DNA of 64,000 nucleotides from Branchiostoma floridae (GCF_000003815.2 NW_023365734.1:49647-113646); one strand, 5' to 3'. Shown: positions 12,191 to 24,672, counted from the stretch's first letter. Notes: generated by a model not told the origin, from the sequence alone. Numbers and translations are program-made.

Positions 12191-15100
12191 TGTCTCAGCC
12201 TCTACTGAAGACTACTCTGACAGCTTCTCAAGACTTCGGAACCACTGATGTCACAGAGACGTCTTCAAGAACAAAAACACATCAGAAACAACTCCTCATC
12301 ACATCGTCAAACCTTGAAACACTGACTCCATCACAAGTCCATCAAAAAGAAGTCACACAGTTACACTTCGAAAACGAAGTACAAGACAGTGAAAATGATT
12401 GGGAAACAAAAGCAAGAAAAGTGCGAAAGGCGAAGGCTTTGATGTGCTACTGTGATACAAAACAAAATCTAAAACTGACAACCTGTCCACTTCAGTTCAA
12501 CCAAGGAGGTTTGACCCATATCAGAGCCCAAAGCAACATCATGCTATATAGCTGTAAACAAAAACACGCCCGGGGCCCCTTGTTCAATACCTAGATGCAT
12601 GCGCGCATGCTTCTTACACAATCAAGCCAACTTCAAGTTAGTCACTGCCAACATGTTACGACAAGATGGTTTAGATAAGGATACATGTACAATATCTAAT
12701 TACTTGTGCCTTAACAAAAGAAGACCAAACTTACAGGGTACCCAGGACATGGAGCTATTTGTTGTCCACTGTTGTGTCCTCACTTTTGTGTAATACATTA
12801 TAGTATAGACAAGTGGTCCTGTATACAGCTCTGTGTACTATGTTTACACCCAGGCCACAATATTTGCCTTGTCAGCAGTGTGGCTGGTGTTTTTGTGACT
12901 CTGGACATCTCCTGCTTATATGGGGGGATACTCACAAAGCCATGGATGGAAAACAGCTGATTTGGAGGCAAAACTTGGCAATAACATCAAGTTTCATCAC
13001 CCTAGCACCAGTATTTCATGACACGACTGATACCTGATATATTTCAGAGGAGTAAACAATAAGGGTAGCATCAATAAACAGCAAGACTCCTCTACAACAT
13101 CTGTATATCTGCAACATTCATGCCAGTGACGACAAGGTTGCAAGAAAAGTGGAAAGGCAAGGGAATGGATCCTTTTCTTCAGATATATTTCTTACAAAGT
13201 TCCAATTAGATTCAATACATCTCCAACTGCAGTAGGCAAAGGTGCTTCTTTTGTTACCAAACCACCACATTAAAACTCCAGTCTCTCTTTTCTTTTTTGG
13301 TCTCTCCTTCTTTTACACATCACAAAACAAGGTAAACTCTTAACTCTAAGTGGAGCTTTGAAACATATTTCTGATGGAAACTCTGCCTCACTACTCTCGA
13401 CAATGGAGCAAAGTTCATCGTAATGTACACAAAAACTGCAGCCAGGCACAGCCAGCAACTGGACAAGTCAACAATCTGACTGTATGTGTGTATACACTGT
13501 TGACAGGGGAGAAACTTACATGTTTGTGTTTACCACATAAATCTTAGTGTCATTAGATAACATGCTGTAATATCTGACAAGACAAGGCTGAACCGAACAG
13601 TGCCCTGGTAGGGTGACAGAACATTTTCAATACTGTAAGAAGAGTTGAAAGAAACGTTCAGGTGCTCATCACAAAGTAACACATACTTTTAAGTTTTTGT
13701 ACACTGCATAATGCGTACATTATTGTATTTGGTGACTACTACGTGGAGAAAAAAAAATGCGAAACCGTGAGCAGCATATACTATTTCATCAGCCATCTAC
13801 TACAACATTTCTTGAGAATTATAGTATTAGGGTTAAATCTATAACCTTGTATGTATAATTATGCCATACTTCTTTCATAGAGTCAAAACTGAATGAAGAA
13901 GAAAAAATACAGTAAAAACATGGTCTTTTCTTGCATCTCTCTCCAATCTCTATAATGTAGTTCAAGACATTGATAACTTAGAAGAAATAACTAAAATGCA
14001 ATTTTTTAAAAAGATAATGCAAGGCTCCAGTTCCCTTATAGTAGTTCCCTTAAGACCTGGTCTAAATACAAAACCAGTATTGCTTTGGAAACAGATTCCC
14101 GAGATCCTGGATCAAACCAACCCGGTTCCAGTCCGAACAGGATTGAAACCAGTCTGTCCCATTGACATTACAGGGAGGGGCAGGTTACAACTGGTTGTGC
14201 AATCACCGACCACATCCTCAGGGCATAATGGCTGACCCCGTACCAACATGCAACAGTTACACACACAAACCTGCAATTATAGATCTATGTACACATGTCC
14301 TGCTCATGTCAGGCACTGGAAATGGATGCTGTTTGTAATGAAAAGTGAAAATGAACTCATGAAGTTCAACTGCTGTCGATGCAACACTGATCATATAGTT
14401 GGGACTTGTATTGTAACCCACACACCCTTCACTACAATCACATTTTTTTCTCAACAACACATGCAGTACAATATATATCTAGAAAAAAAATCAATAAATA
14501 TCTATCTTCATAATCAACAAAATATATCACAAACATGTAACTACAATACTCAATGTCACAGGGTCTTTTAACATCAATAACAAGATTCTGGTCACCATAA
14601 AATTTTCCCTGATGTACTAGTATGTGTACTGTGGTTGATAAATAAATAAATAGATTATCTTGGCCTGCTAAATCTCTAAGGAATTACAGAAATAGGTGAC
14701 AGAAGAAAAATACATAGTAAACAGATAAAACTGCATCCTAAAGATTTATCTATGATCTGAATGAATTAAAGTGAACAGTCCCCACATAGACAACAATCCT
14801 TGACATTAGGTACCTGTTGTATAATTTATGACAGTCCTAACTAGATCGCTCTGAAAATCAAATTTCTGCTGTTGTGTAAGGTTTATCTGCTGAGATCAGA
14901 AGCCAGCCTGTGCCTGTGTGAGGCCACCAGGACACACTACACAGAAATCGATCTTTTCCACCCATGCTGGCCAGAATTGCTGCAAAATTACTGCAAAATG
15001 AGGTAAAGTATCAAGTTCTGACACAAGATATTTTACACAAACGTGCAGGCCCAACTTGTCAGCCCTTGGGAGGACCGAAACTTTCACACACAACGTAATA

Positions 15101-15339
15101 AAACATTCTAGCTTTCCTCATTTCAGCAAATAGAACTGGATCTTACCGCCTTGGTGTTCTTTACACAGTTTTAAAGTGCTGAAGTCAAAAGTCACCAGCT
15201 TTTGTTGTGGTGGTTTCAGTGGGTGGGGTGACACGCCAAAATACACACAACCTCTCAAAACTTACATAAAAACTGAAATCTATACACAACCCACTTCTAG
15301 CCTCTCTAACGGGCATCAAACTTCAGAAAAGTCTTCCTA
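12191..15339. other. No gene recognised
   Basis: A plus-strand frame continues out of the minisatellite to 12594, but its composition gives no family and no splice sites stand out. The remainder is A/T-rich with short frames only. Confidence 0.45.
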
Positions 15340-15920
15340 AGGAATGCTGCGACACTCGGCTAAACATGAATCGTGTGATTATGAAAATTCCGGTCGGACG
15401 ATTTTTGACAGTCGATGTTTGCAGACCGCCAAAGTCGCACGCATGGGTTTAATTAGCGGTGGGGAGGGGGGCGGTCAGCGAGCAACTTAAACCGCCCGTA
15501 ACTCTTACACCGTAAGGTTCTGAATAAAACTATTACAGCTCTGTTTGGAGAGGAAGATCAGCGGTACGTGACCAAAATTTGGCGTTTGTACCGACACGGA
15601 AAGCCGGAAGCCGACGGTTGGACTCTCGGCATTCGATGTTTGTTAAATGTCGCTTGTCAAAGGCGGCCTGAGCCGACCCCAACTCAAGCCGCTATTTAGA
15701 GCTGCAATTCTCCTTTAAATACCGGATTATGAGGAAAACCCTTCGAATGGCAGCCTCCCTGTACCCTAGCATGTACGAATTTTACCAAACCTACCTCGGT
15801 TGTGGTGTTTTCGTGCCATTTTCGTCCGATTTTTGTCGTCTGTCGACCACCCGGAAACCAGAAAACAGCTTGACAGCAGGGGAGTTTCAGTACGCATGCC
15901 CGAAGGAGGGAGCGAACTTT
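15340..15920. promoter_or_regulatory. GC-richer, CpG-bearing stretch, possible promoter
   Basis: Many CG dinucleotides (gtcggacg, accgcc, ggcggtc) stand out from the A/T-rich surroundings. No TATA box is evident. AAGGCG-gtaaga on the minus strand near 15145 could be the donor of a first exon transcribed leftward, but no coding exon supports it. Confidence 0.25.
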
Positions 15921-16163
15921 GGAATTTGCTCGAAAACTTTTAAATTCTTCGAAAATTCAACATCACGTGATCACTAAATTTGTAAAATAAGAAAGTCTAT
16001 CTCATCCACGCCGATGGCTTATAAATAGAATTTAATTTTGAAATGCAATTTTCATTCAAACTGCGGTCCTACGAGAGACATCTAGCGGATAAGAGTATGA
16101 CTGCATGTACGTCATCGCGTGTCTATGGGAATTCCTGTCCCACGAGACACGTTCACCCCCCAT

Positions 16164-16517
16164 TTAGTCCCAAAAACCTGCATTATGCAAGCTTACAAAA
16201 GCCAAACGACGACTGGGCCCTACAACAGCAACCTTTCGTGACGTGAGGGTGCAGATGACAAGGAAAAGGGAAAAGAAGATCGGGGCATTGCATAAGTCAA
16301 CAAACGCTGAACACTTTGATGCATCGTTGACAGTACTCAATTCAACCCAGATCAATTGTGCCTCCTCGGGTAGATAATGACGGTCAATTTCCAACAAATC
16401 CAGTGGGACGTACAAGAATTTGTGGGATGTTGGATAGACCTCTCCAGCTCTCTCAATGATTTCTCCAAGGAGGTTAAAGAAAGAATTTTTTAACCTCCTT
16501 GATTTAATTGTCAGTGA
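16164..16517 (-). pseudogene. Protein-like reading-frame fragment, unrecognised
   Basis: An open frame of 118 codons without a clear ATG reads SFFNLLGEIIERAGEVYPTS, then KFLYVPLDLLEIDRHYLPEE and LIWVELSTVNDASKCSAFVD before ending. Its composition looks coding rather than random. It could be an exon of a minus-strand gene, a gene fragment or a transposon remnant; splice sites are not convincing. Confidence 0.25.
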
Positions 16518-16877
16518 TCATTTGTTTTCACAGTTTCCGAAACTGTGAAAACCAGTCATTGATAGAGAGACAACAAATTAAAAATACAAGTTTTATTGCA
16601 GACTCGTGTGTAGTGCATTATGTACAGTTGAAGTAAGTACTAGTATGCGCAAGGGCTGCAATAAAGGGTTGCGTTTTCCCAAACCGCATCTGATTATCGA
16701 GGAAGCAATCTCTTCCATCTTTCAACGCCGGAAGTCCTTCAGAAAAGAATAACAGCCAACGCTATCATTAGCCAAGTGTTTATTTATGATCTACATAATG
16801 TTTGCTGTTTTTGTATTAGTGTCACAGTTGGAGAGCCCCCTCCGAGATTCGAGTTTGTACACCGCGGGGGAAGTCTG

Positions 16878-17091
16878 TACTCTCCAAGCAGAGGTTAGGC
16901 TCCAGCTGTTTTTTAACGTTTTTTTTTTTAGTCGTTTTTATAGGGGTTTCAATTTTCTTTTATATCTTGCTGTGTCAAAACCTAACTTTGGCTGGCGTAC
17001 TTTAAGAGAAATGACAAAATAGAAAGCCCGATAAAAACGACTAAAAGAACGTTAAAAAAACAGCCGGAGCTTAACCTCTGCTTGGAGAGTA
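16878..17091. mobile_element. MITE, TACTCTCCAAGCAGAGGTT family (9-bp duplication)
   Basis: 214 bp with 19-bp inverted ends and longer subterminal inverted arms (GTTTTTATAGGG region against ACGACTAAAAGAACG). Flanks GGAAGTCTG and GGAAGTCAG are a 9-bp target duplication with one mismatch, as in Mutator-like elements. Confidence 0.85.
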
Positions 17092-17937
17092 GGAAGTCAG
17101 TATAACACAAACTCTGCTGTCCAAGGGCTGTATATGGCGCGTGTTTGGGAGGCAGCTGGAAAAAAAATCGTGGCTGCTACTATTCCGTCGGCCGTAAACC
17201 TCTGCTTGGAGAATGTCGGGCATGAGTTTGAAAATGAAGATTTGCTATATTCAAGGACATTATATTTCTATATATGGAATTCTTGCTATATCTATCCATT
17301 TCATCATCATATCGTTCCGTGCCAATACTGCAGCCAGGCCACGGCCTCCTCGTTAGCTACTTTCTAGTAGGTCCTGGTTGGAGATGATGGGGAATACGCA
17401 GTCCTTTTAATGATATCCATTTAATGATGCGTGAACGTTTGTGCCGTCGCCAAGGCCACGCCTTTGCATTGGGTTATGTCAGATAAAATATCATAATCGG
17501 CTATGTCATTAGGCATACAACATTACTAGTATTGTTTCCAGACAGCTGGAGACATTCTGTAAGTGAGTTTCTATGTGTTTGACATTTCAGTGTAGGCCCC
17601 CATCAGGCCTTTCTAAGGGGTTATGGATATGAACTCGGCAAATGGAGAGTACCACTGTTCATACTCATAGTCAAGTTCCGTAAGTTTGCACCAGGTCGTT
17701 TGTATAACATCAGCCTGTGTAGGGAAGCGGGCTCGCGACCGATCGTTCTGTAAACACTTTCACGGCTCTTTTGTCTGTTTTGTTTTCTAAACTATCAGGA
17801 TCAACCTGACATATCTCCGGGCGCACGTCAGAGGTAAGCACCTTTGCACCTCCGTGTTTCACGTGTGTACGGGTTTGTAGTACGTGCGAAACTGTACATA
17901 AACGTTTACCTGTTGTGTACTTATGTTACTCTCCAAG

Positions 17938-18054
17938 CAGAGGTTACGCTCCAGATGTTTTTTGACGTTTTTTTTATGCGTTTCCATCGGGCTTTCTATT
18001 TTGTACCGTTTTCTTGATGTATCGCGGCCACCAGCAGGAGCCTAACCTCTGCTT
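17938..18054. mobile_element. Truncated copy of the TACTCTCCAAGCAGAGGTT MITE
   Basis: Left end TACTCTCCAAGCAGAGGTTA is intact; the right end stops at AACCTCTGCTTTG. Similar interior to the 16.9-kb copy. Confidence 0.65.
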
Positions 18055-18463
18055 TGTCACCTTTCTGGTGCACTGTATTTCCTTTATCTTTCCTTCTTTC
18101 ATTCTCTCTGCCTTACTTAAAAATTTCGCTGTTCACTTGCGGGCGGCTGAATCTTTCCGGTATCAAAAATGCATATCATCGGGGTTTCAGCTACGTGGCC
18201 AGGGAGCAACACCATTACGTCATCGCAGATAACCGTTGAACCCCCAAAGCGCTATAAATGCCTGGTAATACCCGGTAAATAATCCCATAATCTTAGTACT
18301 AATAGTTCTGTTAGTACTGTATAACCCTGGTCCGCTGACATTTCGCGCCATTGACGTAGCGCGGACCGGGACACGTCACGAAGCTGCATTGACGGTCAGG
18401 GGGGCGTGTCTGCGGGTTAGGGTTGGCACAATGGCTGATCAGGCAGGTAAACACGCGAGAGTA

Positions 18464-18685
18464 CGTAGTCTCTACCAGACTCCCGCTTGGCTGAATAGTA
18501 ATAGGGGGCTTTGGCCAAGTTAGGAATAAAAGTCAAGTAGGAGTTAATTGGCCTATATAGGAGTGAGCTGGCCGGTTGCAAAAGCCTGACTTAGATCCCA
18601 TGGCAACTTATTGTTTTTGTCCCCATTTGGCCACATTCTTCTCTTTTATCATCCAGCTGACACGTCTGCCTGGAGACTAACGCAT
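18464..18685 (-). mobile_element. MITE copy related to the 62.0-kb element
   Basis: Read on the minus strand it begins TAGTCTCCAGGCAGACGTG and contains CTAACTTGGCCAAA and GCCAATTAACTCCTACT, in common with the element at 62.03 kb. The middle is deleted relative to that copy. Confidence 0.65.
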
Positions 18686-18750
18686 GTACACACACCTAGG
18701 AACAGGTAGGGCGGCCTTGACTGTCACTATTATCTCCAAACAGACCCTAA

Positions 18751-18832
18751 GTTACCTCCCTCATGACCTCAATGAAAAGCGGTCTGTAGGCCGATTTGAG
18801 CATTTCATGAATAATTAAAGTTCAAACAAACA
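18751..18832 (+). repeat. Retroelement-like 3' tail, copy 1
   Basis: CCTCAATGAAAAGCGG, AGGCCGATTT and an end of TTCAAACAAACAAA, matched at 19.1 kb. The tandem CAAA end suggests a LINE or SINE tail. Confidence 0.5.
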
Positions 18833-19053
18833 AACCAGTGATGGCGTTGAACGAGCTCGAGACTACTCAGACTCTCTAATAAACTCACGACAACCCTGAT
18901 GCAGAGTCCTAGTTTGTCAGCGAATTCATAGAGCTGTATTTCGATCCAGTAGAAAGCCCCTTCATAGGCGCCCTCGTGCCTCGCTGTACATCGGACGAGT
19001 TCAACACCAACAACAAAACCACCAAAATGTGTGTAATATAGACTTATAGACAT
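18805..19053 (-). pseudogene. Protein-like exon fragment, unrecognised
   Basis: The frame includes ARHEGAYEGAFYWIEIQLYE and FADKLGLCIRVV, ending in front of a gtgagt donor, with a possible acceptor gatgtacag before it. This resembles an internal exon of about 100 nt. It is flanked by two copies of a retroelement-like 3' tail, so it may be a stranded gene fragment. Confidence 0.25.
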
Positions 19054-19088
19054 ATAAGACTCATTAGGACTTTAAATCTGTCAGACCC

Positions 19089-19195
19089 TTACCTCTTCCT
19101 TCGTGACCTCAATGAAAAGCGGCCTGCAGGCCGATTTTAGCTTTCGTGGATTAACACAGGTTCAAACAAACAAAATCAGACAAACAAAATCAGCT
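19089..19195 (+). repeat. Retroelement-like 3' tail, copy 2
   Basis: Same order of motifs as copy 1 (CCTCAATGAAAAGCGGCCTG, GGCCGATTTTAGC, TTCAAACAAACAAA), 338 bp downstream. Confidence 0.5.
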
Positions 19196-19500
19196 GAGAT
19201 ATCGGTGAAAACTCATAAAATGATACTTACTAGTTTCACTACGCTGTATGTAGGTCTAGTCGTATAAGACCTCTATAAGAAGGAATCTTTGGATACCTCG
19301 ATACTTGGTGGACAAACCGAAGCGCCTGTAGACTGGTGTTGTCGTGGCGCCGTGTCTTGTTCTTTTCCGGACCGGGTACATCAGACAATAGACGGGGAGA
19401 CACCTAGAAGTACCGGTCTCACTCAGAGGTAGTGTAACCACAAGCGTGTTTACGTGTACAAGTATCTACACGTATCTAAGACATTCGTTATTGCATAACG

Positions 19501-19755
19501 ATGCCAAGTATGCAAGGAACCACCGCCTACACACCTCAAGATATCTATAACTCAGAGTCTTATTTTGACGCAAGAAAGACGGAGTTCGCCATTAAGGAAA
19601 ACGATATGACGTATAAAGACATGTCAGGACTTCCACAAGAGAGCCAGAGTCATACACAAACAATGTCTGACAGCAATATACCGCCCCCTTTGCTTCCGCC
19701 AGTGTTGAACACCTTCAATGAGTATTGCATTACTGTGCAAGTATGTGTCATGTGA
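19501..19755 (+). CDS. Possible first coding exon, unrecognised protein
   Basis: ATG at 19501 opens a frame of 84 codons with protein-like composition (MPSMQGTTAYTPQDIYNSES, later PPPLLPPVLNTFNEYC). CAA-gtatgt at 19740/19741 is a plausible donor at phase 0, which would make this an 80-residue first exon. A soluble tail followed by a hydrophobic start would suit a membrane protein's N-terminus. No second exon was found downstream, where MITEs dominate. Confidence 0.35.
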   Translation: MPSMQGTTAYTPQDIYNSESYFDARKTEFAIKENDMTYKDMSGLPQESQSHTQTMSDSNIPPPLLPPVLNTFNEYCITVQVCVM

Positions 19756-20017
19756 GGAACCGCTACTTACAAAGATGTATTTTCAAGTAGCACAAAGCAA
19801 AAGTAAAATTCCTTGCTGTTTCAGAAGCAGGGTATATCTTTATTGGAAGGGTTACTATAGCCCTTCCCCTTTATAACATGTTTGAGGCACTTCCTAGAAC
19901 ACGGGACTCACGTCTAGGTCACGTCTTCCAAAACACAGTGCAGCCCCAACGGCCAACCGAGCCCTTCCCAGGACTGAACCAACTAGTTGTCACAAAAAGC
20001 TCAACTGTGACTGAGGC

Positions 20018-20346
20018 TAGTCTCCAAGCAGACCCAACGGTGCCTTGGAAATAGTATCAAAGCTGGCAAGGGACTTAGTATATACTCCGGTGCCCGTTTG
20101 ACTCCGGCCTTAGCCGGCTATCTCCCTTTGGCCGGCTACACTCCTTTGCCAGCTTTGATATATTATGATTGTAACATTATATCTTGTTTTAGCCCTTTTT
20201 GCTATGTTACTAAGGATGTTAAGTCTTATTCTATACACCTATTTTGTACTTTGTGTAATAGTTGTTGCCATACATTGTACCATGTACAAATGTCGTGCAA
20301 TAAAGTTCTTCTTCTCTAAGGCACCGATGGGTCTGCTTGGAGACTA
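20018..20346. mobile_element. MITE with TAGTCTCCAAGCAGACCC ends
   Basis: Ends TAGTCTCCAAGCAGACCCAA and GGGTCTGCTTGGAGACTA. ACTGAGGC is repeated on both sides. The interior right half (TGTCGTGCAATAAAGTTCT) recurs at 27.0 kb outside any such ends. Confidence 0.8.
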
Positions 20347-20744
20347 ACTGAGGCTGCTACCAGTTGAACTACAGGGACAGACTATTTTGACACACATAAT
20401 TTCGTCTCAAGAGACGCGTCGGCCTCAGCAAGACGCGAATCCGTGACTACAGGAAGCGCCGTTTACAGCATCTTACAAGGAAGTTACATGTGTAGGAGCA
20501 ACATGACTTTGTTCAAGATTAAAACAACTTCCTGTGATCATCCTTCCCAAGTTCAAAGGGAAGAAGCGCAGTTCATCGGACAGGTCACTCGAGGTCATTG
20601 ACACGCCCCACCGGCCGGTGTGTGTTTGTACCACGCACTGGCAGTGCGTAGAACAGGCGGAACGCATACCTGGACGTGAAGGTGGGCTGGGATAGCAAGC
20701 TTAAGGGACGGTTCATTATCTTTGCCAAGAAGGGTATGGTTTGG

Positions 20745-21060
20745 GGTACGTGTGTGTGTGTGTGTGTTTCTGTGAACAGCACAACTCGAGAAAATTGGAT
20801 GTATTGTCTTGATAGTACGTTGTTAGGTCTTGAAACCACAATATGATTAGATTTTGGGTCCCCGCAGCGGCTTGTTATAGTTCTGCAGCGTAACTGTCAT
20901 TTTCGTTTTTAATCTTTAATCTGAAGATTGTGCGGTCACCAAATTACAGTTGTATATAGCTCTTGTGCACGGGAAGAAGTGACACCAATTTTGAGCCCCC
21001 TAGCGGCTTGTTCCAGGTGTACATGTCAACGTTTGGGCAGGGGACGGTTCATCACAGGTT
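20745..21060. repeat. Diverged copy of the 9.5-kb repeat
   Basis: Contains the (GT)n lead-in, GATTAGATTTTGGGTCCCC and GAGCCCCCTAGCGGC. The left end is missing or altered. Confidence 0.5.
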
Positions 21061-22900
21061 ATATAACCAGATTTGCGTGTTAGGGGAGATTCACTTTAGT
21101 ACCTAGCAGGAGAAAGACAAACTCATCGACACTCTAATGTGATATAAAAGTTAGATTATTTGTTTTTCTTTGTTGAAAATTCTGTATTTTCTTACTTTAA
21201 AGATGGCCGTAATATGCCTTCTCGGTTACGCCACCTGTAAAAATTGATGGAACTGCAGCTGTGTTTTAAGTTTGGGTTCGAAAGTGTTTACGGTTCGCAT
21301 ATACTTAGTATGTGGGCGGTACACGTATTTGTAAGAAAAACGTGACAACGTGAATATGCATTGAAATATGAACAAGGGTAAATAGAAGGGGAAAGAGGGG
21401 AAAGAGAACAAAAAAGGGGAAAATTGACGAAAAAGGAGAAAAAAAGTTAAATCTTGTACTGATGCTTTCCTCGCATTTGTACCAATACCTCCCAAGTTGT
21501 GCTCGAACACAAGCATTTCGCGCAGCTATTTTCTCTGCTGATAGACAGACAGTGTTTTGAGTGGCGGCTTTGCAAGTTTGGCAGAAACAGATCGATTTGA
21601 GAACAATGCTTCAATATAGACCAACTCACCAACCAATCACAGACGGCCACATATCCTTATTATACAACAACAGAGTAGACTCTACCAGACACTTCAGTTT
21701 AAGCTATTGATCCTGTAGAATTCTGCCCTTTTGTACTTTTTTCAATTTCTTTTCTTTTCATTGGTTTTGAAAAATACAATTTACAACAAGGAAAATCATG
21801 GCACATACACAATACAGAGGCTCACACGAGAAAAACGTACCTCATGACGATTAGACTCATTTTTGTGACGTCACTACATGTGGATAATCTGTCCCACCAA
21901 GGAGCGCCCAATAGATGACTTAAAGCTTTTATACCTACCTACCTACCTACCTAGCTTTTATAGATGTTTTAAAAAATGACAAATTTCATTTCCCTGGGGA
22001 CTCAAACCTAGATTCAGTTTCTAACCGAGTATCTATACGGAGCGTAATGGCATTGAGTTACCACAAACTTTGCAGACAACAGAACGGAGAAATCAAAGTA
22101 ATACTCAAGAGTTTGAAGTATCGATCTTGTGATGATGTTTTCGAATTGGAAATGAAAAATTGCTGTATGTTTCTACTTCTAGTTTCCTTGGGGCCATAAT
22201 CTAATGTCCTTGGGGTCATGTAGGCCCTGGAGCCGAGGATTTGGACTGTATTATAGGCCCATGAATCAGTCTGGCACCCAGGCTACAGTCACACATCCTT
22301 GAATAAGAGACATGTTTGTCACGGTGTTTTCTGTAAATAAATCGAAAGTTTCCCCCAGGCGTGCTCACCACTGGGGTGTAAACACACCGCTTCAAATGGA
22401 CTCGGCATGTTTATATAAGCCGCGAATATCATTTGTCATAAAGTAAACCTAAACCGCGTCTTCCTAACGTCAAAACTACTGCCACCAAAAAACTAAGAAC
22501 TTTTTTCTCGCTATCATATCATACATGTATGGTTAAGGACAAAACCCCATCCTTTAATACATAAATACTACCAGTTTAGGTGCACGTTATCGTTGTTTAC
22601 TTTTGCTGGAGACTATGCAACTATGTATCCCAAGTTTTAGATTATCTATAAGATGTCCTGTCACTATATATACTACTAATGTTGTATATGTATGCCTGTA
22701 CTAAGCCCAATAGGGCATGAAAGTACAATAAAGATTATCATGAATATACCAAGGCTCAAACAAATCAAACAAATCACTGTTGAAGGGTGATGTAGAGAGT
22801 TTTCTAACTGAGACCCGGTAGAATTCGACATCTATCAGACCAGAGATCTATGACTTTTGGCTACCGAATATTTTTGCACCCAGCAATATCCTCCCACTCA
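21061..22900. other. No gene recognised
   Basis: A/T-rich. It includes a CRE-type TGACGTCA near 21867, a short TACC repeat at 21937-21955 and an ACAATAAAGATTATCATGAA repeat-like tail near 22725. No supported exon. Confidence 0.45.
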
Positions 22901-22909
22901 TCAGCTCTT

Positions 22910-23478
22910 GTTGCCATGACGACAGGTCGTTGCCATAGCGACCAATGACGTTCTAAGAGAAAGTGTGCCAGTTGCATGTTGCATCACATATGGCAATCCC
23001 AACGTAACGCTCAGAGGTTACTTTTACTGAGCAAACAACATCAGAGTCTAGATCAGAGAACGGAGGTAGCGACGGTAACATTTGACCCCAATCCTTTCGT
23101 GTTCAATGAAAAATAATGCATCCATGGATTCGATTCGATGCACATATTTAAATAAAGCGTTCGAGAAATTTTCTGGGAATGATATATTGATAATTTTGTT
23201 TATATTTTGTATCAATTCACATCGTACATCGTACTGAGAATACAAGATTTCGCAAACAAATTTCGTTAAGGCGTACACTTGAGGAACACGAGACGATCCC
23301 AACATAGCCGACATTGGTTTCGTTCCCATGGTTATTTCCTTAAAGAACTAAATTCAATGTTTCTTAGAACCCACCTGATGTGACGTCACACGGCTCCCCA
23401 CAGACGGAAGACCACGTGACCACAAGGCTGTGCAGAAGTTCTATAAATTCCAACAGACTGCCCGGTTGCTATGGTAAC
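22910..23478. promoter_or_regulatory. Three RFX X-box-like sites and a CRE
   Basis: GTTGCCATGACGAC (22910-22923), GTTGCCATAGCGAC (22929-22942, directly followed by CCAAT) and GTTGCTATGGTAAC (23465-23478) fit the X-box bound by RFX factors. TGACGTCA is at 23381-23388. Together they suggest a regulatory block, possibly for a ciliary or neuronal gene. Confidence 0.45.
23048..23329 (-). CDS. Short reading frame behind an X-box/CRE promoter-like block
   Basis: A 93-codon frame begins at an ATG with excellent context (accATGG) at 23329. It starts MGTKPMSAMLGSSRVPQVYA and shows no domain I know. Upstream on the same strand lie a palindromic CRE (23381-23388) and a near-perfect X-box (23465-23478). 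It may be an intronless small gene, a first exon, or chance; the promoter motifs are the main support. Confidence 0.35.
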   Translation of the reverse strand: MGTKPMSAMLGSSRVPQVYALTKFVCEILYSQYDVRCELIQNINKIINISFPENFSNALFKYVHRIESMDALFFIEHERIGVKCYRRYLRSLI

Positions 23479-23743
23479 CAGGATGACGGGAAATCCGACG
23501 CAAAACTCCGCGGGATTTAGAACTCGAGCTCGCGATGACACAGCTGCGAGGAAACGTGCGGTGGATGGAACAGGTTGTTGCTGTGACAATATCTGCTCCT
23601 CTCTCCAATACCCTACCCCGTACTCGCTGTAGTTTGCCAGTTAGTGAAAGTTGGCAGGCAAAAGACAAACCTCCGGCTCTTGCAGCTTACACAACAGGGC
23701 AAAAACAATATCCACGTACAGTATCCTCAATAATACCTGTTCT

Positions 23744-24360
23744 AACACGAAGTCGGAAAAATCATGTGGCTAGATCACGTATGGAAGTTGCCCCAAACCG
23801 CTGGCGTGAGTTTTTATGACTGGTAAGCTGGCAAGAACAATATCCGCAGTATCCTCAAAATAGCAACAGGGCAAACTAACAATTTCCACAGTGTCCTCAA
23901 TTAGCGGCGCTTTGCCTATTGTAATGTTGTAACACGAAGTCGGGAAAATTCTGGACGCTAGATCACGTCCCAAGCCGCTGTAGTGAGTTTTACGAGTCGT
24001 AAGCTGGCAAAAACAATATCCGCAGAATCCTCAAATACTAGTAGCAACAGGGCAAAAGCAATATCCACAATATCCTCTACTAGTTAGCGGCGATTTAGCT
24101 GTTGTAACGCGAAGTCGGAAAATGCTGGTAACTAGATCACGCCTGGAAGTTGGCCCAAACCGAGTGGTAAGCTGGCAAAAACAATATCCGCAGGATCCTA
24201 AAATAGCAGCAGGGCAAAAAACAATATCCACAATGTCCTCAACTAGCGGCGCTTTACCTGTTTTGCTGTTATAACACGAATCTAGTAGCTAGATCACGTA
24301 TGAAAGTTGCCCCAAACCACCAGGTTGTGAGTTTATACGATTGGTAAGCTGCGTCTGACA
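23744..24360. repeat. Four-copy satellite array, unit about 166-188 bp
   Basis: Units start with ACACGAAGTCGG (or variant) at about 23744, 23932, 24107 and 24273. They contain CTAGATCACGT, GTAAGCTGGCAA, AACAATATCCGCAG and TAGCGGCG. Units shorten progressively through small deletions. Confidence 0.85.
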
Positions 24361-24672
24361 CCCCCTCGCACGGACACAGGAAAAACAGCGGCGTACAAAC
24401 CTGGAGCAAAGATCACTGCGACATAGTTGAAGCACCGTATAAAGTTGCACGGAAATGTCACTAAACGTCTTGCAGAGAAGTAACGTCTTGTACAAGGATC
24501 GACGTTTTCCCGGCCGTAAGAAAGAAGGAAGATGTTCCAGAAAACTCTGGAAGTCTGAAGTTTAACGTCGCGTTGTGAGACAGTCCGACGGTAGAAGTTT
24601 CCGGTTGGGTCCTGGTGTGGGAGGGGGCGGGGCGCTGACCTCTGCTCGCGTCAGGAGGCTTCGGCTCAAAGG

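Noticed and set aside
11957-12594. Overlapping plus-strand frames with repeated VHYWSVP
   Set aside because: They follow the minisatellite units; the unique continuation to 12594 has no recognisable domain or splice support.
23744-24360. CRISPR-like array
   Set aside because: Four long diverged units in eukaryotic DNA with no unique spacers; an ordinary satellite.
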